A stretch of 64,000 nucleotides of DNA from Cycas panzhihuaensis (GCA_023213395.1 CM041465.1:109003741-109067740), one strand, 5' to 3'; shown: positions 11,029 to 22,864, counted from the first letter of the stretch. The notes: a model not told the origin generated them from the letters alone. Numbers and translations: made by a program.

Positions 11029-11335
11029 TTTGGCTTGTTCCGTCGCCCTGGACTCGTTTTCGCATCCCATTTTTGCTCTTGGCACTCCCATAGGGAGTGT
11101 CCCCTCCAGCTGGGCAACCCTTTGTGCTTCCTTAAGCTAGTTTGGGTGCCCCCGAGGCCCCTTTTTTTGCCATTCTCTTCCCCATTGGTGGGGTAGCCTT
11201 CCCTGCCTTTGGGTTGCCTTATTGCCAGGCCTTTGTACCCCTTCACAACCACCGTTACTAGCCATATAGGGTCCTCTTCTCACCTCTTTCTTCAGTTATA
11301 TTGCACTTCTTTCAACAAAGAAGTCATTCTTACTC

Positions 11336-11758
11336 ATGGCTCTTTTCATTTTCACTGATGGCAGAAGTCATAGTAATCCTGGTCCTTCCGTTGCCGCGTG
11401 GATACTCCGTGATTCCTTTGGGTATGACTACCTGTGCTCTAGAATCTTCCTTCCCAAGGCAACCAATAACGAACCTGAGTACACAATCGTTATTGAAGCC
11501 CTCACTGACACATTACGTTTCTATCACGGACCCATCATCCTTCTTTGTGACTCCCAAGTGGTGGTGTCTCATCTCACCGAGGTCTACCAGGTGCAGTGCC
11601 CATGCTTGAGAGCCTTGGCATCAACCGCGAGGTCACTATTGGCTCGCTTTCAGTCCGTCAACGTTTGCCATATTCCCTGGGCCCTTAATGCTAAGGTTGA
11701 CAACCTTGTTCGCCTCATCCTTGAGCGTTGTCTCCCTCTTCTCAACGACTGCCTTTGA
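11336..11758 (+). CDS. T2 second RNase H (cellular-type aRNH), 140 aa
   Basis: An intact single-domain RNase HI-like frame. Motifs in order: FTDGRSHSNPGPSVAAWIL with the first catalytic Asp, NNEPEY with the Glu, LLCDSQVVVSHL with the second Asp, and NAKVDNLV with the last Asp. This is the extra RNase H that Tat-lineage elements are known to have acquired from a cellular type I enzyme, distinct from the gypsy RNase H in pol. It lies about 3.9 kb past the integrase stop, with the antisense PMD gene between, so it cannot be simply a C-terminal part of pol. A good 3' splice signal (CTCTTTCTTCAG, ending near 11295) precedes the ATG, so expression from a spliced RNA is possible. T5 has a copy of the same length; T3 a broken one. 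Enzyme activity is not shown. Confidence 0.82.
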   Translation: MALFIFTDGRSHSNPGPSVAAWILRDSFGYDYLCSRIFLPKATNNEPEYTIVIEALTDTLRFYHGPIILLCDSQVVVSHLTEVYQVQCPCLRALASTARSLLARFQSVNVCHIPWALNAKVDNLVRLILERCLPLLNDCL

Positions 11759-12077
11759 GGGACTTACTTGGCCTGCTCGTTCCCCAAGTCTCTGACTGCC
11801 TTTCTCCTAGCTTGTTTGTCTAGTCTGTTGGTTTTCCTTACATCATCCCCCCTTTCTCATTCCTTCCATCTCTAGGTTGACTTCCAGATGATGCATAGGC
11901 AGCCCCTATATTGTCCTAGTCTCCGTCTCCCTTGTCCATGCATTCTGCTACGACACTCGTCGAAACCCTTGGTCCATATTCTATTCATGATTTATATATA
12001 TACACATGTGCTACTAACAGTTTTTGGTTGCCAGCATTCACCATCACACCATGCTTCCGAGCAGTGAGGCTCTGCTA

Positions 12078-12089
12078 CCAAGGGGGCAG
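12078..12089 (+). other. T2 polypurine tract
   Basis: CCAAGGGGGCAG immediately precedes the TG of the 3' LTR. The identical 12-mer is at the same place in T3 (18060-18071) and T5 (39369-39380, minus). The tract primes plus-strand DNA synthesis and fixes the LTR start. Confidence 0.85.
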
Positions 12090-12595
12090 TGTTTCCTAGC
12101 TACCAGGAATGGACTTGAGATAAGTCAACTCAGGTAAGCACAGGTATATACTTCTCACTTTTATCCTCACTTTCGCTTGGTAGAAGTTGTTTAGAGAATC
12201 ATTTGATGCATGTTTGCTTACCATTTGTGTGATCACATTGCCTTCTCTGCTTGATCACGATGCTTGTGCCTGCCGCACACTATTTAGCCTATGACGACCC
12301 ACCATGGGGCACTCCTTAGTGAGTCATGCATCCCATATGGCACTCAGTTGCTCACAACACCTCCACAACTTCTCAAACATTGTTGTTGGTAGTTATCTGC
12401 TTGCATCAACACTCCTGTCACCACTTTGAGCCTGCTTCTAAGTGTGATAAGACCTCTTCGAGACTTGTTTCTCTCTTTTGACCACTTGCCAACCACCTGG
12501 GTATGAGCTCCCAGCCTACTAGGCCTCTGCACGCCTCTTTGTTTAGCTCTAGGCCTTGGTTTTATCTTTATTTTGGCTTTTAGTCTTGCACCATT

Positions 12596-12643
12596 GCAAA
12601 CTAAGTGGTACCATGAAGTTTTCTGCGGTACCACAAAGTTTGC
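12596..12643 (+). repeat. GGTACC palindrome in the T2 LTR upstream region
   Basis: A 48-bp inverted repeat: GCAAACT with AGTTTGC outside, GTGGTACC with GGTACCAC inside. It lies about 135 bases upstream of the TATA box. Counterparts occur in T1, T6 and T7 LTRs, and decayed versions in T3 and T4. Confidence 0.7.
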
Positions 12644-12777
12644 TACGGTGCGACTGTCTAAATTTATTTTTTTAATCAGCTGTGGTAATTCTCACTCTTT
12701 TTGCAGAATTGCCATGTGGTGCCTTTGATTACTCACCTCCACTATAACCCTAATCGTTTGTTTAGGGTTGGGTTGAG

Positions 12778-12784
12778 TATAAAA
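12778..12784 (+). promoter_or_regulatory. T2 LTR TATA box
   Basis: TATAAAA preceded by AGGGTTGGGTTGAG, similar to the telo-box plus TATA arrangement in the other LTRs. It is about 690 bases into the LTR, so the upstream (U3) part is roughly a quarter of the LTR. Confidence 0.5.
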
Positions 12785-14837
12785 CCCAAAAACGAATTCA
12801 TTTTGCTCTCTTCTTCACTCATTTTTGCTCTCTACTCCTCCTTGCATTCTGTAATTTCCTCCAGATCTACTCCTCTTCCACAAGTGCATCTACTATATCT
12901 CAGGCCCTGCTACAGTGGCTCCAAGCTTCCCTTTGCAGGTCCTATCCATGGAAGGAGAATACTCTTAGCATGCTAGTAAGCAAGCTTCAGGAACTAAGAG
13001 CGGCGTCCATGTTTTTCCTCCCCTTCAGCCCAGGTCTAAAACACCTTCTTGACACAAGTTTTTTCCTTTGGTTTTTGGCAGAAGAAGACTCTCCTCTTCT
13101 GCCCTACAGGTACCCTTTCAACGTCCCTTCAGTTTTCCTGTGATTTCTTTCCTTTATAAGAAGTTCTTTGGTCATTTTTTACTCCTCTCTTTTTACTCTG
13201 GAGGAGCTTGTCTCTTTGTTTCCTATCCTACACTATTTTTCCTCTCTTTTCCTCCAAGCCTACTCTAGGGTGGCTGCGCAAGAAGGTTGCATAAGGTTGG
13301 GCGAAGGGAGAAAGGCAGGATCCGTCCCCTTGTTGGCCTTCTCCCCAAGGGTTTAACCTTCTTTTCCTTCCTCTTCTGCTCTATGCCTCCTTCTAGAGTT
13401 GGGTTAGGGATAGCAAGAGGCTTATCTCAGTTCTAAAGTCAGTGTTGGCAGCCCTCACCATGCTAGTTTTACACCTGTACCCTCAGGTTTTGGGCATCAC
13501 ATAAGCCCCAAAACCTGTCCCAGTTCAGTTTTAATCTTCGTGTTGCCCCAGCATGACGATTTGTTGTCTGTAGCACCTCATCCCTTGGGTCTACCCGTGC
13601 ACCATCCTGTTGGTTTGTTATCTCTTCTACTGAATATTTGGAACAACCATCACACTTTTGTCTTTTCCCGTTGAGGCTACGTGGAGGTATTTGCAGTAGG
13701 TTGGCCATTCCAAGGCTAACCTTCCTATCTTAGTTATTGCTTGGCACTGCCTAGATCTGAGATTTATTTGGTGGTTTTTGGAATAGAGTGCATTACTTTT
13801 TAGCTTGATTTATTAGCCATCTTTTACATTTATATACATATTAGACGTACTTGGCAGCCCCTTTTTCTGGAAGGGAGAAACCTTTTTCTTGTGATTAATA
13901 GGTTTGCGGCGGCACAAGCATGGAAGAGGTGGACTTCTTTGATAGGTAAGCCCTTCGCTAGTGGTGTTTTCAGTTTCTTCCTTGTCTCCTTTTTTTTGCT
14001 ATTTTGCTTTCACATATCAGGGAAGGTAAGGTAGCCCCTCGTCCATTCTGGCAACCATCGCCAACTAGCCCCACACTCGCGCGACGAGTTCGAGTAGACG
14101 AGTGCAAAAGAAGCGGAAGGGCGTGACATTTCAACCACACTTCACTCCTAGGTACGCTTCCTCCCTTTCTTGTCTCTTTTTGTGCTTTTGATGTCTATTT
14201 GCTAACTTTGCATGCTAAGTCACATAAGAAAGAAAAGGGAAATGAATGCATCTCTTGCATTCATAAGATCTTTTCTTTTCATAATCGTTTACTTCGTATG
14301 TAGATAGGACTTAGACGTGAACCGCGTACTCTTTAAGCCCCATCTCATCCATACGTAAGATAATTTGTCCCTTAGTCTTGCCTTTGATACTTCACGTAGT
14401 CTTGCTTGATATACTACATAACAACCTAATCCTAATCTACATCCCTCTCCTACTTGAGCTAGGTCATCACATATCACATGCACCAATTTGCACGTTGCCT
14501 TCTCCCTCTTGTGAGAAGACGTAACCTTCTAGAGTCCCCCCTCCTCTTCTTGGCCATCCAAGGGGTAGGTGGGCCTCTTCCTTTGGGGCGACCCAAGGCC
14601 TCGCCTTATGTCCTCTTTCCGAAGATTATCCTAAGATAATTGGGCACCATTCGTGGGTCCTGAACTCATGCTCTAGTGCATGGATGCCCTGCGTGGTGTT
14701 CTTTCTTGCCATTAGGATCCCATCCATAACCCGACCACTACCACTAATAGTCTATTTCCTTCTAAGTATAGAAGACCATCCTGTAGACGTGAATGTACCA
14801 AGAAATTAGAAGATGACAAGAAAATCTAGCGTCTCAC

Positions 14838-16505
14838 CTGCTGGGGCCACCGGCTACTTGACTCCGATGATAGCCTCCCACTTTGGAGCTCCACTAGCTT
14901 CCAGTACCTCATCCTCCTCTGGTACCACCTCAGTGATCGCCTGGACTACTGGGGCATCTCCAGCCCTCTCTATGGGTGTTATTACTGCTCTGGATCTCCC
15001 TACTGTCCTCAGTCTATGGGCTTATGTCAATGGGCCTGTGACTCCCTCGACAGCTCCAGATGGACCTACCTCTCCCTCTACAGCTCTCGATGGACTCACC
15101 TCTCCTCCTGTGGCTTCCGAAGGTCCTGCCTCTCTGCCTGTTGCCCTAGACGGGCCTGCCCTATCACCTTTATCATCTCTGTTGCCATCATCATCATCAT
15201 CATCACCAGGGATGACTCTCGCTCTGTCTGCCTTGTCATTGCTGCTGCACCTCACCCCTTGATATGGATCAGATATATAGTTTTCCATGGTGAGGAGGTC
15301 CAACGACGTAGCCTCCATTAAGTGACGTACATGTGCCTAATCCTTGATCCCTCTGAACTGAGTCTGCCATCTATGGACCATGGGTGCCCACTCTAAAATA
15401 GGGTGTGGTCCTCATGCGGGTGCCACCGCTTTGAAGTGGTCGAAGAACAACCATTGTAGTAGCATGATGTATGAAAGTCCACCTATCCATGCCACCCTAA
15501 TGGCATCTAACTGGGCAACCAGATTCACCACTATTACTGTGGCCCAGTCTAATCTCTCTCTAGCCTCACATCTCATCATTGCATCCATCCATCTGCCAGG
15601 TATATCTCTATAGTTCTATTTCTGGGATATTTGGAATAGAATGCATAGGGTAATCAGTTTCCTCACTTGAGGAATTTTAGACATGACCATAGTCTGTAGG
15701 GGTATCCCTCTCCTCTCCCACCTGTCCTATCTGGTGAAGAATATTACTACCTCCCTATGTGATGCCTTATTGTTAGGCAGTGCCCTTAGTGATGTTGGTC
15801 TCCCAGTCACTGGTACCCCTAGGATCCTCCTGATATCCCCTCGTGTGACTGTCATGTCCCCCACTTGGGGAAGGTAGAATACATACCTCCTCCTATCCCA
15901 GTGTGAGACTATGTCCACCAAGAGTCATCGATTTGATGCATACTATGGCGTCCTTGTGACCTTTAGTAGGCCACATCTCACTAGAAACTGCTTATCCCCA
16001 TAGGACATCATCTCCACGAAACTCAACATAGCCATCCCAATGTTGGTCCTGGGGATTACCTCTCCCTCCTCTTGGATTAAGATCTGGCTCTTCTCTAGGC
16101 CATCTTTTATCTTTTCAGCTAGTTTAGCTTTGCACCATGTTAAACTCTGTAGTACAGTAGAGTTTAGCTTGGGTCCCACTGCGATCGGGGTACTATGGCA
16201 AAGATCGGGGCACCGCAATCTTTATCGCGATCCGAACGTCACCCCCCCTAAAGAGGGGGTTTTCTGCCCAAAAAACCCAAAAAGTTTCCAAAAGGTAGGC
16301 CTTGCTCTAGCCCACCGGGACCAGGGCTACCTAATACCCTGATCCTACCTCTCACTGGGTCTAATTCAGACTCCAAGAGATCACTATTTGCCCTTAAGGG
16401 GCCCAAAAATCCACAAAAAATCACTAAAAATCTATTAAACTGAATTGACAAGATGGGGTTGGTTTTGGATGATCCACTCACTAGATCTGGTTTCGCCACT
16501 GCCAT
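14838..16505 (-). pseudogene. T3 antisense PMD gene, exons 1-2 (third exon cut off)
   Basis: Exon 1 is 16482-16505 (MAVAKPDL, donor GTGAGTGG). Exon 2 spans about 16062 down to 14838 and ends at the donor CAG|GTGAGAC. It encodes NIGMAMLSFVEMM, then a PMD signature LLVDIVSHWDRRR...YLPQVGDMTV...ILGVPVTGRP and an acidic tail rich in D, G, P, S (GDDDDDDGNRDDKGDRAGPS). Frameshifts and a stop just before LLVDIV make it nonfunctional. The exon 2 acceptor is no longer clear. T2 inserted into intron 2, so exon 3 is outside the window. Confidence 0.68.
16129..16236 (-). repeat. Decayed cloverleaf repeat in intron 1 of the T3 antisense gene
   Basis: Same position as the T2 and T5 elements and nearly the same length. 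The arms AAACTCT/AGAGTTT and AAAGAT/ATCTTT and the core GGGTCCC...GCGATCGGG are kept, while the closing stem has lost pairing. This agrees with the more advanced decay of T3. Confidence 0.6.
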
Positions 16506-16665
16506 CTCATCTCCCTAGTCCTACTGGCTACCTCCGTACCCTGATCCAGTGGTTGGATCTCTCCCAGTGTGCCTCTAAAGTCAGGCAGTGCTCCTTTATG
16601 TAAGGGAAAGGGCTCTAAATTATTTGCGAGCCCGTGAAAATGAATTCCATTTTCATCGAGTTTTC

Positions 16666-16673
16666 CTTATATA
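16666..16673 (-). promoter_or_regulatory. TATA box of the T3 antisense gene
   Basis: TATATAAG on the minus strand, 160 bases upstream of the exon 1 ATG, equivalent to the T2 and T5 boxes. Confidence 0.55.
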
Positions 16674-16894
16674 GGCAGGGGCCCCAATGGGCACTTCCTC
16701 CATTTCTATCGATGTGATATCCCTTAGGGCCATCCCTCATCCCTAATCATCATTGCTTTCTAGCCCTAGCTCCCAATTCACCCCCGCGGCCTCCATTTCT
16801 CTCATCTTTATAGGTGTATTTATGGTGCATATTTGCCTACTTCTACGAGACCCCTTTTTGCATTGTCGTTTTATGTGCCATCTCCATGCATACC

Positions 16895-16908
16895 CAAGTT
16901 TATACTTG
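16895..16908 (+). promoter_or_regulatory. Palindromic TTTATACT element, T3 copy
   Basis: CAAGTTTATACTTG, the counterpart of CGAGTTTATACTCG in T2. Both arms differ in a matching way, so the palindrome itself is retained. It lies about 340 bases before the RNase H remnant. Confidence 0.4.
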
Positions 16909-17236
16909 TTTGGCTCGTTTCACTATATTGGATCCATTTTTGCTGCCCGTTCACGCTTCTGGGGTCCCCAAAGGGAGTGTCCCCTCCATTTGGGATTACC
17001 TTTTTATTCCTTCAGCAACCTTTGGCACCTGAGAGTGGCATTTTTGCTGCCTGTTCTTTCCCATCGACTAGATATTCTGCTCTACCCTCGGGCAACCCTA
17101 TTATTAGGTCCTCCTACCCTTCATGGCCTTCGTTGCTAATTGTTCGAGTCTCTCATAGTTACCTTATATTATCGTATCCCCTTAACACCACTAACTTTAT
17201 CATATTTCGTCTACTGAGACATTTTTCATTTCATTC

Positions 17237-17658
17237 ATAGCACTTCTCATCTTTACTGATGACGGAAGTTGTGGCAACCCCAGTCCTTCTATCACCACAC
17301 AGACTCTTTGTGACCCTCTGGACACGATTTCCTATGTTCTAGAATCTTCCTCCTTGAGGCCACCAATAATGAAGCCAAGTACATGGTCATTATCGAAGCC
17401 CTCACTGATGCACTATGTTTCCGCCACAGGCCTCTCATTCTCTTTTGTGACTCCCAGGTTGTGGTGTCCCATCTCACCTAGGTCTACCAGGTGCGATGCC
17501 CACACTTGAGAGCCCTTACCTCAACTTCCAGGTCCCTATTAGCTTGTCTTCCATTTGTCAACATCTAACACATTCCTTAGGTCCTCAACACTGATGTAGA
17601 CAACCTTGTTCACTTTATCATTGAGTGGCACCTACCTCTTCTCGATGACCTCTCTGAG
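17237..17658 (+). pseudogene. T3 second RNase H (broken)
   Basis: The start codon is ATA where T2 has ATG; then ALLIFTDDGSCGNPSPS is readable, after which the frame shifts. Later pieces matching TNNEAEY, CDSQVVVSHL and the last Asp box survive at DNA level in other frames. Length at DNA level equals the T2 copy. It cannot encode an active enzyme. Confidence 0.72.
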
Positions 17659-18059
17659 AGACTTATCTAGTCACTCATGCGCCTAAGTCGGGCCATCTTG
17701 CACTTCACCTTATGATCCATTTGTACCTCTGAAATCCAGTCGCTAATGAGGTTAAACTATGGCAACCACTAGGTTTGTCCATTCATTCATTTCCTTATTA
17801 TCATCATATCTTTCCTTTGTACTCCTATGATGGGGGCATTCCCCCATCTGCTATAGTTTCCAGTCGACTTCAAAGTGGCACGTAGGCAACCCCTATGTGG
17901 TCTCCACTCCTTCTCCCATATCCACGTATTCTGCCATGACACTCGTTGGCACCCTTGGCTCTTGTCATGATTATGATTATTATATATACATATGTTACTA
18001 ATAGTGTTGTTGTCAGCATTCGCCATTGCATTGTGCTTCCAAGCAGTGACTCTTTGCTG

Positions 18060-18071
18060 CCAAGGGGGCAG
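18060..18071 (+). other. T3 polypurine tract
   Basis: CCAAGGGGGCAG, identical to that of T2 and T5, directly before the 3' LTR. Confidence 0.8.
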
Positions 18072-18802
18072 TATTTCCCAACTATCAGGAATGGATATGG
18101 ATGGGTTGACTCAGGTAGGCACAGGTATATTTCCATCTCCCTTCTCAGCCATTTCAGGAGGTAGATTGAAATGTTGCTTGATTCACTACATGATTGAGTG
18201 CCTCATCTTTGTGATTGCCATGCCTCTTGCTGTTTGATCATGTTGTACACCTTTAGCCTATGATGACCTAAAGGACATGCTCCTCCATGAGGAATGCATC
18301 CATATGGTGCCTTATGACCCTCTACTGCACCTCCATGTCACCTCGAGCATTGACTAATTTCTGTGATCTGCTCACACCTTTGTCACCTTATCGCAACTCT
18401 TAGCATTTTGCTATGAGTGGTTAACATTTTTTTTCCATCCATAGGTTTCTTGGAAGCCCTAACTCTCAACACACTATCTGGTCTAGCCTGTTTATCTACT
18501 TGGACTATCCCTAGCCACCTGGATAGGAGGGCTAGCCCCTCCTAGGCCTAGGATACTCCTTTCCTAAGGACCCTAAGACCTCTATTTCCCTTTTTATTGA
18601 TTCTGACCCTGCACAACGATAAATTTCATGGTACTATAAAGTTTTCCAGGGTACCGTAAAGTTTTCTATGGTGCAACTGTTTATCTCTATTTTTTTTAAT
18701 CCACTATGGTAATGTTTACATTTTTTACGAAATTACCACATGGATTAGTTGTTGCTCGAGTCCCAGCCTAACCCTAATTGCTCGATTAGGGCTAGGGTTG
18801 AG

Positions 18803-18809
18803 TATAAAT
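18803..18809 (+). promoter_or_regulatory. T3 LTR TATA box
   Basis: TATAAAT directly after GGGCTAGGGTTGAG. Same arrangement in T4 (35450) and T6 (56527). Confidence 0.5.
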
Positions 18810-19858
18810 CCTAAAAAATCCCTCATTTCTTCCTCTTATACTCTCTAACAATCTCATACAACTCTCTTTCTCCTATTCTTCTACCACCTCTGCAAGCTTC
18901 CTCCTGTAGGAAATGCCCTGCATCTATTGAGATGTCCTGGACTTTACCTTCCGAAGCTCCAGTTCATGGAACTTATCTCATCAAGGAGCCTCATCAAGTA
19001 AAGACACTATTCAAATCTTGCATTCTCAGGTATATAATAGGTTTCTTCTCTAGATTTTGCAGGGATTCTCCTACAAGTACCTAGATCAACCCAATCCTAC
19101 GATGCTCTCAGGCAGGCCTACCATAAACTCAACCTAGCAGGTAGCTCTTTGTGTTTTTTCTTCATGTCATTTCCTTAGAATTCCTTTGAAAGTTAAGATC
19201 TCTTCCATATATCTTTCATTTTTAGTACTTTCTAGTTTATGCAGGAGGCATTCCTTATATTTTTTCCTTTCATATTTGCATCCTCTTTCTGTTATCACTT
19301 TGGTCTCTCCAAGAGGGTTGTGAGATGAGCCACTCAAGGTGTGAGTGAAGGAAGCACTCGACAGGTTCCATACCTTATAACGTGGGCTCCCAATGGGCAA
19401 TCCCCCTTCTCCTCCTTTGCTCTCCTCCTTGTATCCTCCTTAGGCCACCAAACAACCCCAGAAAGGAGGCTATTGATGGAACTAGTGTATGCAGCCCCTT
19501 GCTTCACTATTTCTAGCCTTGAGAGCCCCATATCAACTAGGTATTTCATCCTCCTAGTGGCATTATATCCTTATTTTTGTTGCTCCCTCACTAGGTGTTA
19601 TGCATGATATACACCGTAATTTTGATAACACTTACAACGTTTCCAGATTTATAGTATTTGCTCCTTTTACTACTGGATGCCATATAGGCTTCCTAAACCT
19701 GTTAACCTTGTGCTCAAAGGTAGCGTGGAGGTACTTGCATGAGAGGATTAGCCATTTCAAGGTTAACTACTAGCACCCATTACTTGTTGTGACTTGTATT
19801 GTTAAATATCTTATATTGTTTCCAACACTTTGCTTGCAACTTTTAGTACTCCATTTCC

Positions 19859-19881
19859 TATATATATATATATATATATAT
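19859..19881 (+). repeat. (TA)n microsatellite in the T3 LTR
   Basis: An uninterrupted TA run of 23 bases. The T4 LTR has a similar run near 36537-36556; in T6 the site reads acatatatacatgaat near 57610. Confidence 0.8.
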
Positions 19882-21063
19882 GCATCTACTTGGTATTCTA
19901 GTAGCCCCTTAAAGGAAGGGGAAGAAAACCTTGTGGTTGTAGGTTTCATCATAATATTTGTAGAAAGGAAAAGGTACTTTGATCTGGGTAAGTCTCTATC
20001 TTTCTCCTTTTCGCTTCGCTCCTTCACATAGTTGTTTTGTTTTTCTTTTGTCCTTTCTGGTTTCTTTCCTTTCTTTTCTTTTGCATAGGGAAGGTAAGGA
20101 AGCCCCTACCAGTACCACCTTTCAACAATGTCGGCATATTGTACAAGGACAAGAGACCAAAGTGCAACATACAGGCAAGGTATCTTCTTCAGCCACGTAA
20201 CTTCCCAGGTACGTACCTTCCCTCCTCTCATAGCTCTTTCCCTTTGTTATTATTAGGTCCATCATTGTGCATAATAAACAACATAAAATGAAAAGAGTAA
20301 TCAACCAACTTACATACATTTATCTTGCATATGCATGTTATATGTTACCTTTAGAGGAAGGAGCATACCATAGGAATTATATCTCCCTTCTCTCACCTGA
20401 ATGTAAAATGTCTCTTAGCTTTGCATTTCCTAACTTATGTGCTTGAGTGTGTTTAGAATACTTTTTTCCATCTTTTTCCTATTTGAAAACAAAAGAGACT
20501 GAGAGAGTGCTTTTGAGTTCCTCTTTTGTGATAGTAAACAAGCACACCTATATCATCTTTTCACACACACTCTTCACGTTCCTATTCACACAGTCTACCC
20601 ACGTTGCCCTTGTCGGACTTAGATCCCTTTGCTCACATAGTATTAAGTGGTCTCTTGCCATTACTCCTTCACTCGTAGACCTACCTGAAGTGTGTCGACC
20701 TAGGGAGTTCTTGTTGTTCTACCTATAACATATCACATTCCCGTAGTAGTTCATCCTTCGTTGGACCTTCCTTTTCCCTTCCGACCATCCAAGGGTGGGA
20801 GGATTCCATCGTTTGGGGTCATCCGAGATACCTTACGTGTATCTTTTCCTTCAAATCAAGAGCCTAAGCTACCTCGAGGAAGCTATGCACTATTCATAGG
20901 TCCCAAACCTACGTTCTGACACATGGATACCTTGTGTGGGTTTCTTTCACTTTGTAGGATTGTATTCTTATTTTGGAATTTACCGTTGATTGTCCGGATC
21001 TTTTCCAAGTATAGTTACCGTCCCCATAGACACGATTCTAGAAGGTATAATTTGAAGTAATGG

Positions 21064-22735
21064 ATGAAGATCTTACATCATAATATGAGTTAGCTAAACG
21101 GGAAGAACTACCTATAGAGGTAGCTCAACCTCAAGAACCCCGCATCTTCAGGAGATCAACTTGTGAGAGAAGACAATTTGACAGGTATATTCTTGAAGAC
21201 TTTCATCACTCCTCTTTTGTTTTATCTGTTATAGATGATGATCCAAGTATTATTCGAGAGGCTCTGGAGTCAAAAGAGAGCCAACTCTGGATGAAGGGCA
21301 TGCAAGAAGAAATAATGGCCTTGGACAAAAATAATACATGGGATTTGGTGGATTTGCCTGATGGTAGAAAACCTATTGATAACAAGTGGATCTTCAAGAA
21401 GAAGTTTTAGGCAGATGATACTATGGAAAAGTATAAGGCTCGCTTGGTAGCAAAGGGTTATTCCCAGGTCAAAGGAATAGATTTTGGTGAGTTATTTTCT
21501 CCTATTGTAAAAGTTGCTTCAATTAGATTTTTGTTGGTTGTAACAACTACCTATGACCTTGAGGTGGATTAAATGGATGTGAAGACTACATTTATTCATG
21601 GTGACCTCGAGCAAGAAATTTATATATTGTAGCCTAAAGGATTTGAAGTTGTAGGGAAGAAGAATATGGTGTACAAGTTTAAGAAGTTATTATATGGCTT
21701 GAAGCAATCACCAAAGATGTGGTATCTAAAGTTTAATTCACATTTATTGGTGGATGGCTTCTGCATAGCAGCGTAGATCATTGTATTTATTATAAGTAGG
21801 TTGGTGATCATTTTGTTATTCTAACTTTATATGTTGATGACATTCTTTTAGTTAGTAACAATAAAGAAATGAACTAACTTGTAAAAGACTAACTAGCATC
21901 TCACTTTGAGATGAAGGAGCTTGGTGCTACGTATTTTATTTTGAGCATTGAGATTAAAAGGGATATGAGAAATGGGAAGATTTTGCTTAGCCAAAGATGA
22001 TACAATAAGACAATATTACAATGGTTCAGGTTGCAGGATAATAAACCAATTAATGTTCCTCTTCCTACTAGTTTAAAATTATCAGCTAAACAATGCCCAA
22101 AGACTCACCAAGAAGTTGAAGACATGGTATTTATCTCTTATGTTAGTGTTATTGGTAGCCTAATATATTCGATCGTTTACACTCAACCAAACATTACCCG
22201 TATAGTGGGAGAAATTACCAGGTATATATCAAACATGGGTAGGGAGTATTAGGTCATTGTAAAAAGGATTTTCAGGTATCTACGAGGTACATCAGAGTAT
22301 GGAATTTGCTATCAAGAAGATCCCATGGAGAGTAGAACAGTAAACATGAGAGGTTTTGTTGATGCTGATTGGGCTAGAGATCTTGATAGCAAAAGATCTA
22401 CAAGTGAGTATGTTTTTACCATTTGTGGTGGTGCAATCAGTTGGATGAGTAAAAGACAGTAAGTTGTGGTACTTTCTAGTACAGAAGTAGAGTATATGAT
22501 ACCTACTCATGCATGCAAGGAAGTAGTTTAGTTACAAATATTATGTAAAGATATTATCTTTAAGCATGATGTTATGAGGATAGATTGTGATAGTCAAAAT
22601 ACAGTCTACCTAGTAAAGAACCCCATTTCTCATGCTCAATCGAAGCATATTGATGTGCAATTCCATTTTATGAGAGAAATGATCCAAGATCGCAAGGTGG
22701 ATTTACAGAAGATTGCTACATAAGAGAATGTTGGA
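21064..22735 (+). pseudogene. pol: K1 copia reverse transcriptase and RNase H (decayed)
   Basis: Readable copia blocks, in order: WMKGMQEEIMALDKNNTWDL, KWIFKKKF, YKARLVAKGYSQ, FGELFSPIVK, the LLYGLKQSP-MWY motif, catalytic YVDD (about 21830), then TQPNIT, RYLRGT, the RNase H start GFVDADWARD, STSEYVFT, LSSTEVEYM, CDSQNTVYL and SKHIDVQFHFMRE. At least six in-frame stops and some frameshifts interrupt it. Several stops stand where Trp, Gln or Lys would be expected in copia proteins. Confidence 0.85.
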
Positions 22736-22864
22736 AACTCATTGATTAAGATTGTTAGCATAAAAAAATTTAGATGGTGTAGAATTGTAATGGGTGTTTG
22801 TGATTTTGGCATTCAGTAGTTGTGTGTGTAGGTTTTTTGGTAAAGTGTTCAATAAGTTGGAGAT

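Larger units (their letters stand above)
4100..14800 (+). mobile_element. T2: Tat-type Ty3/gypsy element, 5' end displaced
   Basis: From left to right: end of the gag-pol linker, reverse transcriptase, RNase H, integrase, antisense PMD gene, second RNase H, polypurine tract and 3' LTR. The 5' LTR, gag and protease lie left of T1, outside the window, because T1 inserted into pol at 4100-4104. The 3' LTR ends at 14800 inside the antisense gene of T3, so T2 inserted into T3 (candidate target duplication agaaa at 14801-14805). Gene order and spacing match T5 read on its own strand. Confidence 0.88.
12090..14800 (+). repeat. T2 3' LTR (2,711 bp)
   Basis: Starts TGTTTCCTAGCTACCAGGAA and ends ...GAATGTACCA. 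Its overall plan (AGCCTATGACGAC block near 12286, GGTACC palindrome, TATA box, long pyrimidine-rich 3' part) is that of subfamilies a and b, but the sequence is clearly diverged from both, so I treat it as its own subfamily. Right of it begins the antisense gene of T3. No coding frame in it looks real. Confidence 0.85.
14801..21040 (+). mobile_element. T3: 3' part of a Tat-type element
   Basis: Holds exons 1 and 2 of the antisense PMD gene, a broken second RNase H, polypurine tract and a subfamily b 3' LTR. Everything upstream, including the third antisense exon and pol, was displaced leftward when T2 inserted at 14800/14801. The right end (21040) abuts a copia coding region, so T3 inserted into K1; gaagg at 21041-21045 is the presumed target duplication, unconfirmed. 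Confidence 0.85.
18072..21040 (+). repeat. T3 3' LTR, subfamily b (2,969 bp)
   Basis: Begins TATTTCCCAACTATCAGGAA (the canonical TG has become TA) and ends GATTCTA where related LTRs end GATTCCA. It aligns with the T4 and T6 LTRs through their length, including the TATA box, the long pyrimidine-rich 3' part and the TA-repeat patch. No coding frame in it is convincing. Confidence 0.85.

Noticed and set aside
20447-20728. 93-codon plus-strand frame in the T3 LTR
   Set aside because: Lies in the pyrimidine-rich part of the LTR and is not open in T4 or T6.
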